Below, one piece after another: positions 52,365 through 62,314 of a DNA stretch of 64,000 bases. Each line of letters starts with the position of its first letter. The stretch's first letter is position 1. The DNA is from Syntrophotalea acetylenica (lineage in GTDB: Bacteria > Desulfobacterota > Desulfuromonadia > Desulfuromonadales > Syntrophotaleaceae). Made by a program: the position numbers and the translations under genes. The stretch covers positions 620,001-684,000 of the forward strand of contig NZ_CP015455.1 of NCBI RefSeq assembly GCF_001888165.1, written 5' to 3'. Below the pieces are notes generated by a model. The model was given only the letters and a program-made list of their open reading frames with translations, did not search any database and was not told where the DNA came from.

Positions 52365-52640
52365 GTTTTTATCCGGAAACGGCCATTTTCCGCCGTGGCG
52401 GCGTCAATCCGCAGGCTTGCTTGTAACTCGGGCCATCCCTGGCCCTCGCCCTTCGGGCAGCCGGAGGCTGTCCATCTGGCTATCCTGCGCATGGTGTGGC
52501 GTGCAGGGATACTAAAACTTTGTCCGGCGGTTCGCAAGCCTGTCCTTTTCGCACCGTTTTGGCATGCGGCGGCCCGCATGCAAAGATGTTGATTCGGTAC
52601 GGCGGCTGCGGTAGTGTTCATCCGGAGTCCGCGGATGGAC
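52365..52640. repeat. Dispersed repeat, long form (copy D)
   Basis: A 276-bp element upstream of the LysE gene and of the DUF4911 gene. It starts TTTTATCCGGAAACGGCC and shares CCGCCGTGGCGGCGTCAATC and GCAGGCTTGCTTGT with copies B and C, and the extra segment with GCCCTTCGGGC with copy A. The right half is diverged, then it ends in a worn version of the end palindrome (TTCATCCGGAGTCC / GCGGATGGAC). Confidence 0.75.
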
Positions 52641-52733
52641 AAGGGGCTGCGCAGCAGTCCGTCACGTCGTGTACCCAACCCGGACGGCACCGGAAAGCAG
52701 GATCGCGTAGACAGAAGGAGTGTGAAATCGGCT

Positions 52734-52973
52734 ATGCTGGATAAACGCTGGTACGTCGTATCCCGCAGAGACATTGGTTATCTGCGGTTCATTCTGGAAA
52801 GTTATGACGGATTGCTTTTCATGCGCACCGTCGATGCCGCCACGGGCACCATCGAAGTCGGCTTCCATCCTTCCCGGCGCCAGGATGCCCTGGCCCTTCT
52901 CCACGCCCTGAGCGACGAGGTCGGTCTTGCGCCGGCCGATCCGCCACGACTCACCGACCCGCCGGTTGTCTGA
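52734..52973 (+). CDS. DUF4911 domain protein
   Basis: A 79-residue protein. YVVSRRDIGYLRFILESYDGLLFMRTVDA is a clear match to DUF4911, a small domain I know from Geobacter-like bacteria, where it is thought of as a putative regulatory or nucleotide-binding fold. The start at 52734 is the likely one; AGAAGGAG lies 13 bases upstream, a little far, and a GTG at 52722 is too close to it. It lies just downstream of repeat copy D, and the convergent MscS gene ends 21 bp past its stop. Confidence 0.75.
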   Translation: MLDKRWYVVSRRDIGYLRFILESYDGLLFMRTVDAATGTIEVGFHPSRRQDALALLHALSDEVGLAPADPPRLTDPPVV

Positions 52974-52994
52974 TTTTCCCTGGCTCGGCCCGCC

Positions 52995-54134
52995 TCAGGC
53001 GGGCAGCGCCGGCGATGCCGATGCTGCCCCGTCTTTTTCCCCTTCCCGTCCGCGCAGGTACACCGAATGGCTGGGGAAAGCGATCTCCAGGCCCAGTTCA
53101 TCCAGGATGTCCATGATTTTCAGGCAGATGTCCTGGCGGGCTGCCAGATATTCCTCCCAGACGGTGGTTGTGGTGAAGCAATAGACCATGATGTCCAGGG
53201 ACGATGCGCCGAAGTCGTTGAAATTGACCAGGAAAAAGTCCTGCTGAATGGCTGGATGGCTGGCCAGCATGTCGCGGATTCGGGACACGGCCCGGCGCAT
53301 TTGTGCCGGGCCTGTTTCGTAGGTCACGCCGACGTTCAGCTTGATGCGCCGTTTGGGCATGCGGCTGAAATTGTCCACGGCCAGATTGGCTATTATGTTG
53401 TTGGGGACGGTGATCAGGGTTTTGGCGAAGGTGCGGATCTTGGTGGAGCGGAAGCCGACCTCTTCGACCACGCCTTCCATGTCGCCGGCCTTGACCCAGT
53501 CGCCGATATGAAACGGCCGGTCGAGGATGATCATGAACGAGCCGAACACATTCGACAGGGTGTCCTTGGCCGCCAGGGCCACGGCCAGGCCGCCGATGCC
53601 GAGGGAAGCCAGCAGTCCCGAGATGGAGTAGCCGAGGTTCTGGATGGTCATGATCACCGCCAGAAAGATGATAAACGCCCGCAGGCTCTTGCGGATAAAC
53701 GGCAGCAGGTGGTCATCGAGGGGTGATTCGGTTTTGCTGACCCATCCGGACAAAAAGATGTCGAGGAGGCTGACCAGATTGAACAGGGCCCAGCCGATAT
53801 CGAAGGTGACCAGCACCTTGAGCAGAGCGTGGGCACCGCGCCGGATGTCGACCGGAGCGGTGGGCAGTTGCAGGACCTGCACGGCGATGAACAGACCGAT
53901 GATGATCACCAGCAGTTCGGCCGGTTTGCGGATGCAGTTCAAAAATTCGTCGTCATAGCGGCTCTGCGTCCGGGTGGCCAGTGGGAAGATGACGTTGACG
54001 AATACATGGCCGAAAACTTTTTTCAGGATAAGGAAAGCAACGATGATACCGAATGCGGCGGCAAAACGGCCGACGCCGATGCCGAGAAAGGTTTCGTGAA
54101 AGAGGGCATCGAGGGCTTCCAGAAAATCACTCAT
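52995..54134 (-). CDS. Mechanosensitive channel MscS family, larger type
   Basis: A 379-residue MscS homologue with five or so membrane segments, more than the first MscS here. The pore helix region is GISGLLASLGIGGLAVALAAKDTL followed by LSNVFGSFMIILDRPFHIGDWV, then the beta domain VEEVGFRSTKIRTFAKTLITVPNN. The C-terminus is long and polar. It releases solutes on osmotic down-shock or has a related gating role. CAAGGAGAA precedes the ATG. Confidence 0.9.
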   Translation of the reverse strand: MSDFLEALDALFHETFLGIGVGRFAAAFGIIVAFLILKKVFGHVFVNVIFPLATRTQSRYDDEFLNCIRKPAELLVIIIGLFIAVQVLQLPTAPVDIRRGAHALLKVLVTFDIGWALFNLVSLLDIFLSGWVSKTESPLDDHLLPFIRKSLRAFIIFLAVIMTIQNLGYSISGLLASLGIGGLAVALAAKDTLSNVFGSFMIILDRPFHIGDWVKAGDMEGVVEEVGFRSTKIRTFAKTLITVPNNIIANLAVDNFSRMPKRRIKLNVGVTYETGPAQMRRAVSRIRDMLASHPAIQQDFFLVNFNDFGASSLDIMVYCFTTTTVWEEYLAARQDICLKIMDILDELGLEIAFPSHSVYLRGREGEKDGAASASPALPA

Positions 54135-54469
54135 GTCGGGTTCTCCTTGGAATTTTTATACATGAGTCTTAACAGATGCCATTTTTCATTGCAAGGCTAT
54201 CGGGGCGCAGGTTTGCAAGGACCGGCACGGAGCGTATCAATACTCCAGCTATCCACAGGCGCTGTGTAAAACCCCCCGTAAAAGTCTGATAGACAGTGTG
54301 CTGAGCCCTGATTTATCAGGCTAATTTCCTCATTGCCTATTCTTTGGACAGGGGCGGTTCGCGATCCGCCCCTGCACGTCTCGTTGCCCAAACCCTCCGT
54401 GCTGCTAAACTGTGTTTATCCGGAAACCCGGCCAAATGCTGACCTGTTTTGTCGAAAGCGGAGGTGCCT
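54135..54469. other. Intergenic region between divergent mscS and lat
   Basis: About 335 bp without a gene. A 9-bp perfect stem (CAGGGGCGG / CCGCCCCTG, 54349-54374) has no T run. GTTTATCCGGAAAC near 54414-54427 resembles the left end of the dispersed repeat but is too short to call a copy. Confidence 0.45.
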
Positions 54470-55831
54470 GTGATTCATCCCCACGATGTAAAGCGGACCC
54501 TGGGCCGCTATATGCTGACCGAAGGGTACGATATTATTCTCGATCTGGATCGTTCCCTGGGGAGCTGGTTTGTCGATCAGCGCACGGGGGAACGGTTCCT
54601 CGATTTCTTTTCCATGTACGCTTCCATGGCGGTGGGCTACAACCATCCCCGGTTGCTGAAGGAGCGGGCGCGGCTGGGCCGGTTGGCGGTGAACAAGCCT
54701 TCCAACTCGGACGTCTATACCACGGCCATGGCCGAGTTCGTCGATACCTTCGCCCGTGTCGCCATGCCCTCGGCGATGCCGCATGTGTTTTTCATCGACG
54801 GCGGTGCGCTGGCGGTGGAGAATGCCATGAAAACCGCCTTTGACTGGAAGGTAAGGAAGAATCTGGTCGCCGGATACAAAGAAGACATCGGCAGGCAGGT
54901 GATTCATTTCCGCCAGGCCTTCCATGGCCGTTCCGGCTACACCCTGTCGCTGACCAATACCTATGATCCGCGCAAGACGCGCTTTTTCCCCAAATTCGAC
55001 TGGCCGCGAATCGTCAATCCGAAACTGACCTTCCCCATCACCGAAGAGAACCTGGCTTCGGTTTGCCATCTGGAGAACGAGGCACTGGGAACCATCGGCC
55101 GGATCATTGACGAGCAAGGGGAGGATGTCGCCGCGATCATCATCGAGCCGATTCAGGGGGAGGGGGGCGACAACCATTTCCGCGCGGAATTTTTGCAGGC
55201 CCTGCGGCAGTTGTGCGACCGTCACGATATCCTGCTGATCTTCGACGAAGTACAGACCGGTGTCGGGCTGACGGGACGGTTCTGGGCGTTTGAGCATTTC
55301 GGCGTGCAGCCCGACCTGTTGGCTTTTGGCAAGAAGACCCAGGTGTGCGGGATGCTCGCCTCGCGCCGTATCGACGAGGTCAGTTGCCACGTGTTCCAGG
55401 AACGCAGTCGCATCAATTCGACCTTCGGCGGAAACCTGGTCGACATGGCGCGCTGTACCCATATTCTGCGCATCATCGAGGAGGAAGGGCTGGTTGAAAA
55501 TGCCCGGAGGCAGGGCGAACTGCTGTTGGCGGAGCTGTGCCAGCTGGCTGCGGAATTCCCGCGCGTGGTGTCCAATCCTCGGGGGCGCGGTCTGATGTGC
55601 GCCTTTGACGTACCGGATAACCATACAAGGGATCAGCTGGTAAGGGCATTTTTCCGCCGCAGATTGTTGCTGATCGGTTGCGGCGGCTGCAGCATCCGTT
55701 TCCGCGCCCACCTTATCGTGACGGAGGAGGAGATCCTTCACGGCATCGGGATTATCCGCAGCGTGTTGCGCGAAGGTGATTACCTGAGCCTGGAGATCGC
55801 CCGCGATCCCTGCCATTGGAGCGGTACATGA
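54470..55831 (+). CDS. lat: L-lysine 6-transaminase (LAT-type aminotransferase)
   Basis: A 453-residue class III pyridoxal-phosphate aminotransferase. TLGRYMLTEGYDIILDLDRS at the start, FFIDGGALAVENAMKTAFDWK, EPIQGEGGDNHFR, FDEVQTGVGLTGRFWAFEH and the PLP-lysine region AFGKKTQVCGMLASRR match L-lysine epsilon-aminotransferases, which produce 2-aminoadipate semialdehyde from lysine and 2-oxoglutarate. The GTG at 54470 has GGAGG five bases upstream and is preferred to an earlier TTG. No partner dehydrogenase is adjacent. Distant homologues acting on other diamines cannot be excluded. Confidence 0.85.
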   Translation: MIHPHDVKRTLGRYMLTEGYDIILDLDRSLGSWFVDQRTGERFLDFFSMYASMAVGYNHPRLLKERARLGRLAVNKPSNSDVYTTAMAEFVDTFARVAMPSAMPHVFFIDGGALAVENAMKTAFDWKVRKNLVAGYKEDIGRQVIHFRQAFHGRSGYTLSLTNTYDPRKTRFFPKFDWPRIVNPKLTFPITEENLASVCHLENEALGTIGRIIDEQGEDVAAIIIEPIQGEGGDNHFRAEFLQALRQLCDRHDILLIFDEVQTGVGLTGRFWAFEHFGVQPDLLAFGKKTQVCGMLASRRIDEVSCHVFQERSRINSTFGGNLVDMARCTHILRIIEEEGLVENARRQGELLLAELCQLAAEFPRVVSNPRGRGLMCAFDVPDNHTRDQLVRAFFRRRLLLIGCGGCSIRFRAHLIVTEEEILHGIGIIRSVLREGDYLSLEIARDPCHWSGT

Positions 55832-56094
55832 CGAAACCCTGTCGGCGCTTTATGCGGGAAGGTTTCGGAACCGGCCTGCCGGCCAGGTGCTGTCCGGCCA
55901 TGCCGAACAGCACAGGAGCAGCCGCGCCATGATTCTCTCAACCCATTGACGGATGTAAACGTCAGGGTACGCTTTTTCCGGGAGACGAGCCAGGCTGGAT
56001 GTGCTATGTACAACCAATCACTGATCGCCAATTACCGGGGGGGCGGTTTTCATGTCCCGCAATTTTGGCCCCGACGAAAGCTACGTTACCCGCC

Positions 56095-56883
56095 ATGCAG
56101 GAAATCCTCAATACCGCCGAAACCGCTGCCCGCCGTGCCGGCGCCTATATTCTGGAAGCCATGCGCGGTTCGCGCCGCGTCGATTACAAGGGGCGTGTCG
56201 ACATGGTCACCGATGTCGATCGCGGCTCGGAGGCCCTTATCCTCGCCTGTATCCGCCGGGACTGGCCGCAGCACGCGATTCTGGCCGAGGAGAGCGGCGC
56301 CAGCCAGGCCGGCAGCGATTGGCGGTGGGTTATCGACCCCATCGACGGCACCACCAATTTCGTGCATGGCTATCCCTTCTTCTGCGTATCCATCGCTGTG
56401 CAGCAGCGCCTGCGGACGGAGGTGGCGGTGGTGTACGACCCCGTGCATGACGAAATGTTCACCGCCGTGCGCGGCGGTGGGGCGTTCCTCAATGGTGCGC
56501 CGTTGCAGGTGTCGCGGGCCGACGACCTGTCCAGGACGCTGCTGGCGACGGGGTTTCCTTACGAGCTTGGCGACCGCTGGCACCGCTCGATGGATTATTT
56601 CAAGCTGTTTTATTATCGGACCCACGGCGTGCGTCGCGACGGTGCCGCGGCGCTTGATCTGTGTTATGTGGCGGCGGGGCGGTTTGACGGTTTCTGGGAA
56701 TTCGATCTCAAGCCCTGGAACGTGGCCGCCGGCCTGTTGCTGGTGACCGAAGCCGGTGGCAGGGTGACGGACTTCGCTGGCCGCCCTGCCGCGATCGATG
56801 GCCGGCAGCTGGTGGCCAGCAATGGCGCTATTCATGATGCCATGCTCGATGTGCTCCGGGCTCTGCCGTCTGATCCGCCCTGA
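56095..56883 (+). CDS. Inositol monophosphatase family protein
   Basis: A 262-residue phosphatase of the IMPase/SuhB type. The metal-binding motifs are intact: EESGAS near residue 66, [16 protein letters not shown] near residue 84, and [20 protein letters not shown] near residue 210. It dephosphorylates inositol phosphate or a related sugar phosphate; some relatives act in RNA processing. No good ribosome site precedes the ATG at 56095. The gene precedes ppsR by 26 bp, so the two may be co-transcribed. Confidence 0.9.
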   Translation: MQEILNTAETAARRAGAYILEAMRGSRRVDYKGRVDMVTDVDRGSEALILACIRRDWPQHAILAEESGASQAGSDWRWVIDPIDGTTNFVHGYPFFCVSIAVQQRLRTEVAVVYDPVHDEMFTAVRGGGAFLNGAPLQVSRADDLSRTLLATGFPYELGDRWHRSMDYFKLFYYRTHGVRRDGAAALDLCYVAAGRFDGFWEFDLKPWNVAAGLLLVTEAGGRVTDFAGRPAAIDGRQLVASNGAIHDAMLDVLRALPSDPP

Positions 56884-56909
56884 ATCCCGCATCCGTTTCC
56901 GGAGGTTGC

Positions 56910-57716
56910 ATGACCACGCCCCAAGTCATTTATCTGATGTCCGACGCCACCGGCGAAACCGCCGAGAAGATTGTCAATGCGGTCCTGACCCAGTTCCGGG
57001 ACAAGCCGGTGCGGTTGCGGCGCATCAGCAATGTGCGCAATGAAACCGCCGTGCTGCAGGGTATCGGTGAGGTCATGCAACACAAGGGCATGGTCGTCTA
57101 TACGGTCGTCAACCGGGCGCTGGCGCAGTTTATCCAGGAGACCTGTGAAAACCGGGGGATTCTGGCTTTTGACCTGGTGACGCCCCTGCTTTCCCAGTTT
57201 TCCAAGTTTTTCGGGCGTTCGCCCGGGCAAACGCCGGGCTTGCTGCACGATATGGATGATGACTATTTTCGTCGCATCGAAGCGGTGGAATTCACCGTCA
57301 AGCACGACGACGGGCAGGAGGTGCGGCACCTGTTGCAGGCGGATATCGTGCTGGTCGGGGTTTCCCGGACCAGCAAAACGCCCCTTTCAACCTACCTGGC
57401 CCACCTCGGCTGGAAGGTCGCCAATGTGCCGCTGGTGCTGGGGATCGAACCGCCCAAGGAGCTGTTTCAGGTCGATCCGAAGCGGGTCGTCGGGTTGTAT
57501 ATCGACCCCCAGCGGCTGGTGGAGCTGCGTGTCGCCCGCCTTAAACATCTGGGTCAGGATCCGCGTGCCGCCTACGCCGATCTGGGGGAGATCGAGGAGG
57601 AAATTCGCTATGCCAAAATTCTGTTCCGACGCCAGGGGTGGCCTACTGTCAATGTTTCCGGCAAGGCACTGGAGGAAACTGCCAACGAGGTGCTGGTCAA
57701 AATGAATCTGAAATGA
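56910..57716 (+). CDS. ppsR: PEP synthase/pyruvate phosphate dikinase regulatory protein (DUF299)
   Basis: A 268-residue bifunctional kinase/pyrophosphorylase that switches PEP synthase or PPDK on and off by ADP-dependent threonine phosphorylation and Pi-dependent dephosphorylation. The family start [19 protein letters not shown] and the P-loop [27 protein letters not shown] are intact. GGAGG lies eight bases before the ATG. Its target, PEP synthase, is encoded 1.4 kb downstream (59114), beyond a minus-strand murein transglycosylase. Confidence 0.93.
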   Translation: MTTPQVIYLMSDATGETAEKIVNAVLTQFRDKPVRLRRISNVRNETAVLQGIGEVMQHKGMVVYTVVNRALAQFIQETCENRGILAFDLVTPLLSQFSKFFGRSPGQTPGLLHDMDDDYFRRIEAVEFTVKHDDGQEVRHLLQADIVLVGVSRTSKTPLSTYLAHLGWKVANVPLVLGIEPPKELFQVDPKRVVGLYIDPQRLVELRVARLKHLGQDPRAAYADLGEIEEEIRYAKILFRRQGWPTVNVSGKALEETANEVLVKMNLK

Positions 57717-57751
57717 CCCTTCCGCATCAGGAGGTCGGTGCAATGTAGCGG

Positions 57752-58825
57752 TTAAAGCGGCGAGGCGGGTCCCTCGACCGGAATGTTCCGGTCGGCCTGC
57801 TCGAAGCGATCCGCCAGATGTCCGACCGCCAGCGCGAAGGCAACGGAGCGGTTCCAGCGCATCAGCACCCGCAGGTTGTCGGTGACCAGGAAGGCCGGTC
57901 CCTGCGGTCCGTCGGGCAATAGCAGTGCGGCCTGCACCTCGTCGCTGCCGGCCACGGCAGGCAGGCCCAGCGCGCGCCAGTCGGCCAGGCTCTTTTTGAC
58001 CCCCGGATCGGCCAGGGTGCGATCGAAGGCCGCCGGCAGGTCGATTCTCCACCCCCAGGCTGTTTGTCTTTGCCACCCCGCCCGGACCAGGTAGCTGGCC
58101 GCGGAGGCCAGTGCATCCTCCACATCGGTCCAGATATCCCGTTTCCCATCGTCGTTGAAATCGACCGCATAGTCGAGATAGGTGGTGGGGATGAACTGGA
58201 AATGTCCCATGGCGCCGGCCCAGGAACCGCGCAGCTGCTCGCTTGGCATGCGCTCCTGATCGAGGATCTGCAACGCGGCCAGCAATTGCTTGCGGAAAAA
58301 GGCCGGCCGTTGGCTACGCCACGCCTGTGTGGCCAGGGCACGGATCACCGGGTGGCGGTTTGCACCCTTGCCGAAGTCGCTTTCAATCGCCCACAGGGCC
58401 AGCAGGTAGGCTTCCGGAACGCCATAGCGCCACTCTATCTTTTGCAGCAGATCCCGCAGTTCGTCCTTTCGTTTCAGCCCTGCCTGAAAACGCTGCTCGG
58501 AGGCGAGACGCTGCACGTATTCCTGTTTGGAGAGAGCGAACTCGGCCTGTTTATGGCGGGGCATGAGCAGTTCCGGAGCCGGCTGCAGGTCCGCCAGCGC
58601 GTCGTGCAGTACCTCTTTGCTGATACCCTGCGCCAGGGCTTCCTCGCCGAGATCTTCCAGCCAGGTGCGCCATTGCAGATCCTGATCGTCAAGGGCCGCT
58701 GCCGGCTGGCCCGGATCCGGCGCGGACCCCGGCAGAGGGGGCGGAGCCTGAGGTTTCGGTGTGCAGGCGGAACACAAGCCCAGCAAAACGGTGGCTAAAA
58801 AAAGGCTACGGCAATCAAACGGCAT
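57752..58825 (-). CDS. Lytic murein transglycosylase (MltB-like)
   Basis: A 357-residue exported transglycosylase. An N-terminal signal with a possible lipobox (VLLGLCSAC) suggests a lipoprotein, though the residue three before the Cys is itself Cys. The catalytic Glu is in LWAIESDFGKGANRHPV, followed by GSWAGAMGHFQFIPTTYLDYAVD and NDDGKRDIWTDVEDALAS, all standard for the SLT-2/MltB domain. It cleaves peptidoglycan glycan strands. CGGAGA precedes the ATG. It interrupts the ppsR-pps neighbourhood on the other strand. Confidence 0.9.
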   Translation of the reverse strand: MPFDCRSLFLATVLLGLCSACTPKPQAPPPLPGSAPDPGQPAAALDDQDLQWRTWLEDLGEEALAQGISKEVLHDALADLQPAPELLMPRHKQAEFALSKQEYVQRLASEQRFQAGLKRKDELRDLLQKIEWRYGVPEAYLLALWAIESDFGKGANRHPVIRALATQAWRSQRPAFFRKQLLAALQILDQERMPSEQLRGSWAGAMGHFQFIPTTYLDYAVDFNDDGKRDIWTDVEDALASAASYLVRAGWQRQTAWGWRIDLPAAFDRTLADPGVKKSLADWRALGLPAVAGSDEVQAALLLPDGPQGPAFLVTDNLRVLMRWNRSVAFALAVGHLADRFEQADRNIPVEGPASPL

Positions 58826-59113
58826 ACATGTCTCCGTTGCGGGGTAAATTGGTCTGGCGAAGCGTGGCCAGGCTGCGACCGCAACCATTAAAGCATCAGT
58901 GCCCGATATTTTTCAATCAATATGGTGGTCCCGCGGACTGTGCTTCGCAAGCCTGCCGTCGGCGTCCGTTGATCTCGGCTTGTGAACAGGTCGAGCGGGG
59001 CGGCGAACGCAGGGATATCTGTTAGAATTTACGGTGACAGAAACGCCCGGGATTTGCGGGCGATGGCAAGGTAGCGTACCGTTTTGCATGCCGGCTTGGA
59101 AAGGGAGGAACCG

Positions 59114-61520
59114 ATGACAGAGTTTGCGCACATCATGTGGTTCGAGGATATCGCTCTTGACGATCTGCCTCTGGTGGGAGGGAAAAATGCCTCGCTGGGG
59201 GAAATGATAGGCAACCTGACGGATCTCGGTATCAAGGTGCCGGGCGGTTTTGCCGTGACCGCCGAGGCTTATCGGTTCTTTCTGCGCGAAACCGGGCTCG
59301 ATGAGCAGATAAGTCGCCTGCTGACCGATCTCGATGCCGACAGCATTGACAGCCTGACCTCCGTCGGCCACCAGGTGCGCCGGGCCATCCGCCATGCCGA
59401 ATTGCCGGATGCCCTTGAACAGGCGATCCGTACCGCCTATGCCCGGATGGAGCAGCAGTACGGGGCCGACTGCGATGTGGCGGTGCGTTCCAGCGCCACC
59501 GCCGAGGATTTGCCGGACGCCTCTTTTGCCGGTCAGCAGGAAACCTATCTCAACATCCGCGGTGCCGACGAATTGCTCGCCGCCTGCCGCAACTGCTTCG
59601 CCTCGCTGTTTACCAATCGCGCCATTTCCTACCGGGAGCATCATGGTTTCGACCACATGAGCGTGGCGCTGTCCGTCGGCGTGCAGAAAATGGTGCGCTC
59701 CGACCTGGCCAGCGCCGGTGTCATGTTCACCATTTCCACGGAAACTGGATTTCGCGAGGTGGTGCTGATCAACGGGGCCTGGGGGCTGGGCGAAAACGTA
59801 GTGCGCGGTGCGGTCAATCCCGACGAGTTTTTTGTCTTCAAACCGACCCTCAAACAGGGATTTCGCCCCATCATCAGCCGGCGTCTGGGAAGCAAGAAAA
59901 AAAGATCGTTTACAGCCTCAATAATGGTCCGCAAGCAACGCGCGAGATTTCCGTGGCACCGGAAGACCGCGAGCGCTTCTGCCTGGACGACGACGAGGTG
60001 CTGACCCTGGCGCGGATGGCCTGCACCATCGAGGAACATTATCGCCGCCCCATGGATATCGAATGGGCCAAGGATGGTGAAACCGGCGAACTGTTCATTG
60101 TGCAGGCGCGGCCGGAAACGGTGCAGTCGGCCCTGACCGGCAACGTGCTGGAGGAATACCAGCTGCAGCAGCGCGGGGAAATTATCACAACGGGCCGGGC
60201 GGTCGGCAGCAAAATCGGCGTCGGCCGGGCCATGGTCATCAAGGACGCAGCGGAGATCGGCCGCTTTCAGCCCGGAGCCGTGCTGGTGACGGACATGACC
60301 GACCCCGACTGGGAGCCGGTCATGAAAAAAGCCGCCGCCATCGTTACCAATCGCGGTGGCCGGACATGCCATGCCGCCATTGTCAGCCGCGAGCTTGGCA
60401 TTCCCTGCGTGATCGGCACCGGCGACGCGACCTCCGTTATTGCCGACGAGCATCCGGTGACGGTGTGCTGCGCGGAGGGGGAAACCGGCTTTGTGTATGC
60501 CGGCAAGCTGCCCTTCGAGATCAAAAAGACCAATCTCGCGGAATTGCACCGCCCGCGCACCCGTATCATGATGAACATTGGTAATCCGCAGCAGGCGTTC
60601 GGACTGCGCCGCATCCCCAACGACGGGGTGGGGCTGGCGCGTCTTGAATTCATCATTAATACGGCCATTCAGGCGCATCCCATCGCCCTGTTGCATCCGG
60701 AGAGGGTCGAGGACCGCGAGACACGGGAAAAAATCGCCGATCTGATTGCCGGTTATTCCGACGGCGGTGAATTTTTTGTCGATCAGCTTTCGCAGGGGGT
60801 CGCCACCCTGGCCGCGGCTTTCTACCCCAACGACGTCATCGTGCGCATGAGCGATTTCAAGAGCAACGAGTACGCCAACCTGCTGGGGGGAGCTATTTCG
60901 AGCCGGACGAATCGAACCCCATGATCGGATTCCGGGGGGCCTCGCGCTATTACGATGACCGCTACCGCGAAGGTTTCCTGCTCGAATGCCGTGCCATGAA
61001 GCGGGTGCGGGAGGATATGGGACTGAAAAACGTCAAGCTCATGATCCCCTTCTGCCGCACCGTGGAAGAAGGGCGACGGGTGATCGAGGTCATGGCCGGC
61101 GCCGGTTTGCAACGGGGCAGGGACGGTCTGGAGCTGTATGTGATGTGTGAGATCCCTTCCAACGTGGTGCTGGCCGAAGAGTTCGCTGCGCTGTTCGATG
61201 GTTTCTCCATCGGGTCCAACGACCTGACCCAGCTGTTGCTGGGGCTGGACCGCGATTCCGAGATTGTTGCGCATCTTTACGACGAACGCAATGAGGCGGT
61301 AACCCGCATGATCTCGGATGTCATAAGACGGGTCAAGGCCTGTGGATGCAAGATCGGCATCTGCGGTCAGGCGCCAAGTGATTACCCCGAATTTGCCGCG
61401 TTTCTGGTGGAATGCGGCATCGACAGCATCTCCCTTAATCCGGACACGGTGCTGGCGACCACTCTGAGTATTCTGGCACTGGAGCAGCAGCTGGATACTG
61501 GTCGGCCGGCAGGGGGATGA
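59114..61520 (+). pseudogene. ppsA: Phosphoenolpyruvate synthase, split into three frames
   Basis: One gene of about 802 residues, close to the usual 790, is spread over three frames. Frame one runs from ATG 59114 (AGGGAGG upstream) through SAGVMFTISTETGF to the A run 59897-59903. One more A restores KKKKIVYSLNNGPQ and the second part, which has the catalytic His in GGRTCHAAIVSRELG. That part ends at the G run 60885-60890, where one more G restores LLGGSYFEPDESNP and MIGFRGASRYYDD. The third part carries CEIPSNVVLAEEFA, SIGSNDLTQLLLGLDRDS and the end. It makes PEP from pyruvate and ATP for gluconeogenesis, under ppsR. Each break is one base short in a homopolymer. Confidence 0.9.
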
Positions 61521-61562
61521 TCGGCCGGCAAAATCGTCTTGCGCCAGGCCGTCGCGCTCAAT

Positions 61563-61595
61563 GCGTATTCATCCGGAATTTCCGGATGGATACGC
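61563..61595. repeat. Solitary palindromic end of the dispersed repeat (copy F)
   Basis: The arms GCGTATTCATCCGGAA and TTCCGGATGGATACGC pair with one mismatch. It is nearly the same as the right end of copies A-D and lies between pps and the UPF0316 gene. Confidence 0.75.
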
Positions 61596-61701
61596 AGGCG
61601 GACGATGAAAAGCGGTCCAAAGCCAAACTGGCCTGCCTATTGGGCGGCGCAGAGGATCAGCTGCAAGCGGATGTATCGCTTTCACACAAGGGAGTCTGCA
61701 C

Positions 61702-62289
61702 GTGAGTTCAGTTCTGCCCGATAGCGGGGCTCTCGGCCTGGTTTTGTTGCCGCTGCTGGTGTTTTTTGCCAGGATTATCGATGTCAGCATCGGAACGCTG
61801 CGGATCATTTTCGTGTCCCGGTCGCTGAAAGGGTGGGCTGCGGTGCTGGGATTTTTCGAGTCGCTGATATGGGTATTGGCCATCAGCCAGGTGATGCAGA
61901 ACCTGACCAATGTTCTTACCTATCTGGCCTTTGCCCTCGGCTTCGCCACCGGCAATTATGTCGGCGTGCTGATCGAAGAACGTATCGCGCTGGGCAGCCT
62001 GATTGTGCGCATCATTACCCGCAAGGATGCCACTGTGCTGACGGAACATTTGTGGAAAGCCGGCTACGGCGTCACCAATCTGCGGGCGCGGGGTGAAACC
62101 GGCCCGGTGCAGCTGATTTTCACCGTCTGCCGACGTCGCAATCTGCAGGATGTGCTGACGTTGGTCAAACGCTTCAATCCCCGCGCCTTTTACACCATCG
62201 AGGATGTGCGTTTCGTGCAGGACAACCTGCCGCCCAACCCCCGCCGCCGCGGCGTCATGTCACGGCTGGCGCTGCGCAACCGGAAATGA
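61702..62289 (+). CDS. UPF0316 (DUF5698/DUF2179) membrane protein
   Basis: A 195-residue protein with three membrane segments followed by a soluble DUF2179 domain. ARIIDVSIGTLRIIFVSR, FFESLIWVLAISQVM and LGFATGNYVGVLIEERIALG match the B. subtilis YebE-type UPF0316 family. Function unknown. AAGGGAG precedes a GTG start at 61702. The last third (LIFTVCRRRNLQDVLTLVKRF) is the DUF2179 ligand-binding-like fold. Confidence 0.88.
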   Translation: MSSVLPDSGALGLVLLPLLVFFARIIDVSIGTLRIIFVSRSLKGWAAVLGFFESLIWVLAISQVMQNLTNVLTYLAFALGFATGNYVGVLIEERIALGSLIVRIITRKDATVLTEHLWKAGYGVTNLRARGETGPVQLIFTVCRRRNLQDVLTLVKRFNPRAFYTIEDVRFVQDNLPPNPRRRGVMSRLALRNRK

Positions 62290-62314
62290 ACCTGAAGCCC
62301 GGGGATCAAGGTTT

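Noticed and set aside
59891-59910. Programmed -1 frameshift at A AAA AAG in pps, as in dnaX
   Set aside because: The heptamer exists at 59898-59904 but is not in the codon phase of the upstream frame. Two other single-base defects at homopolymers in the same window make error or mutation simpler.
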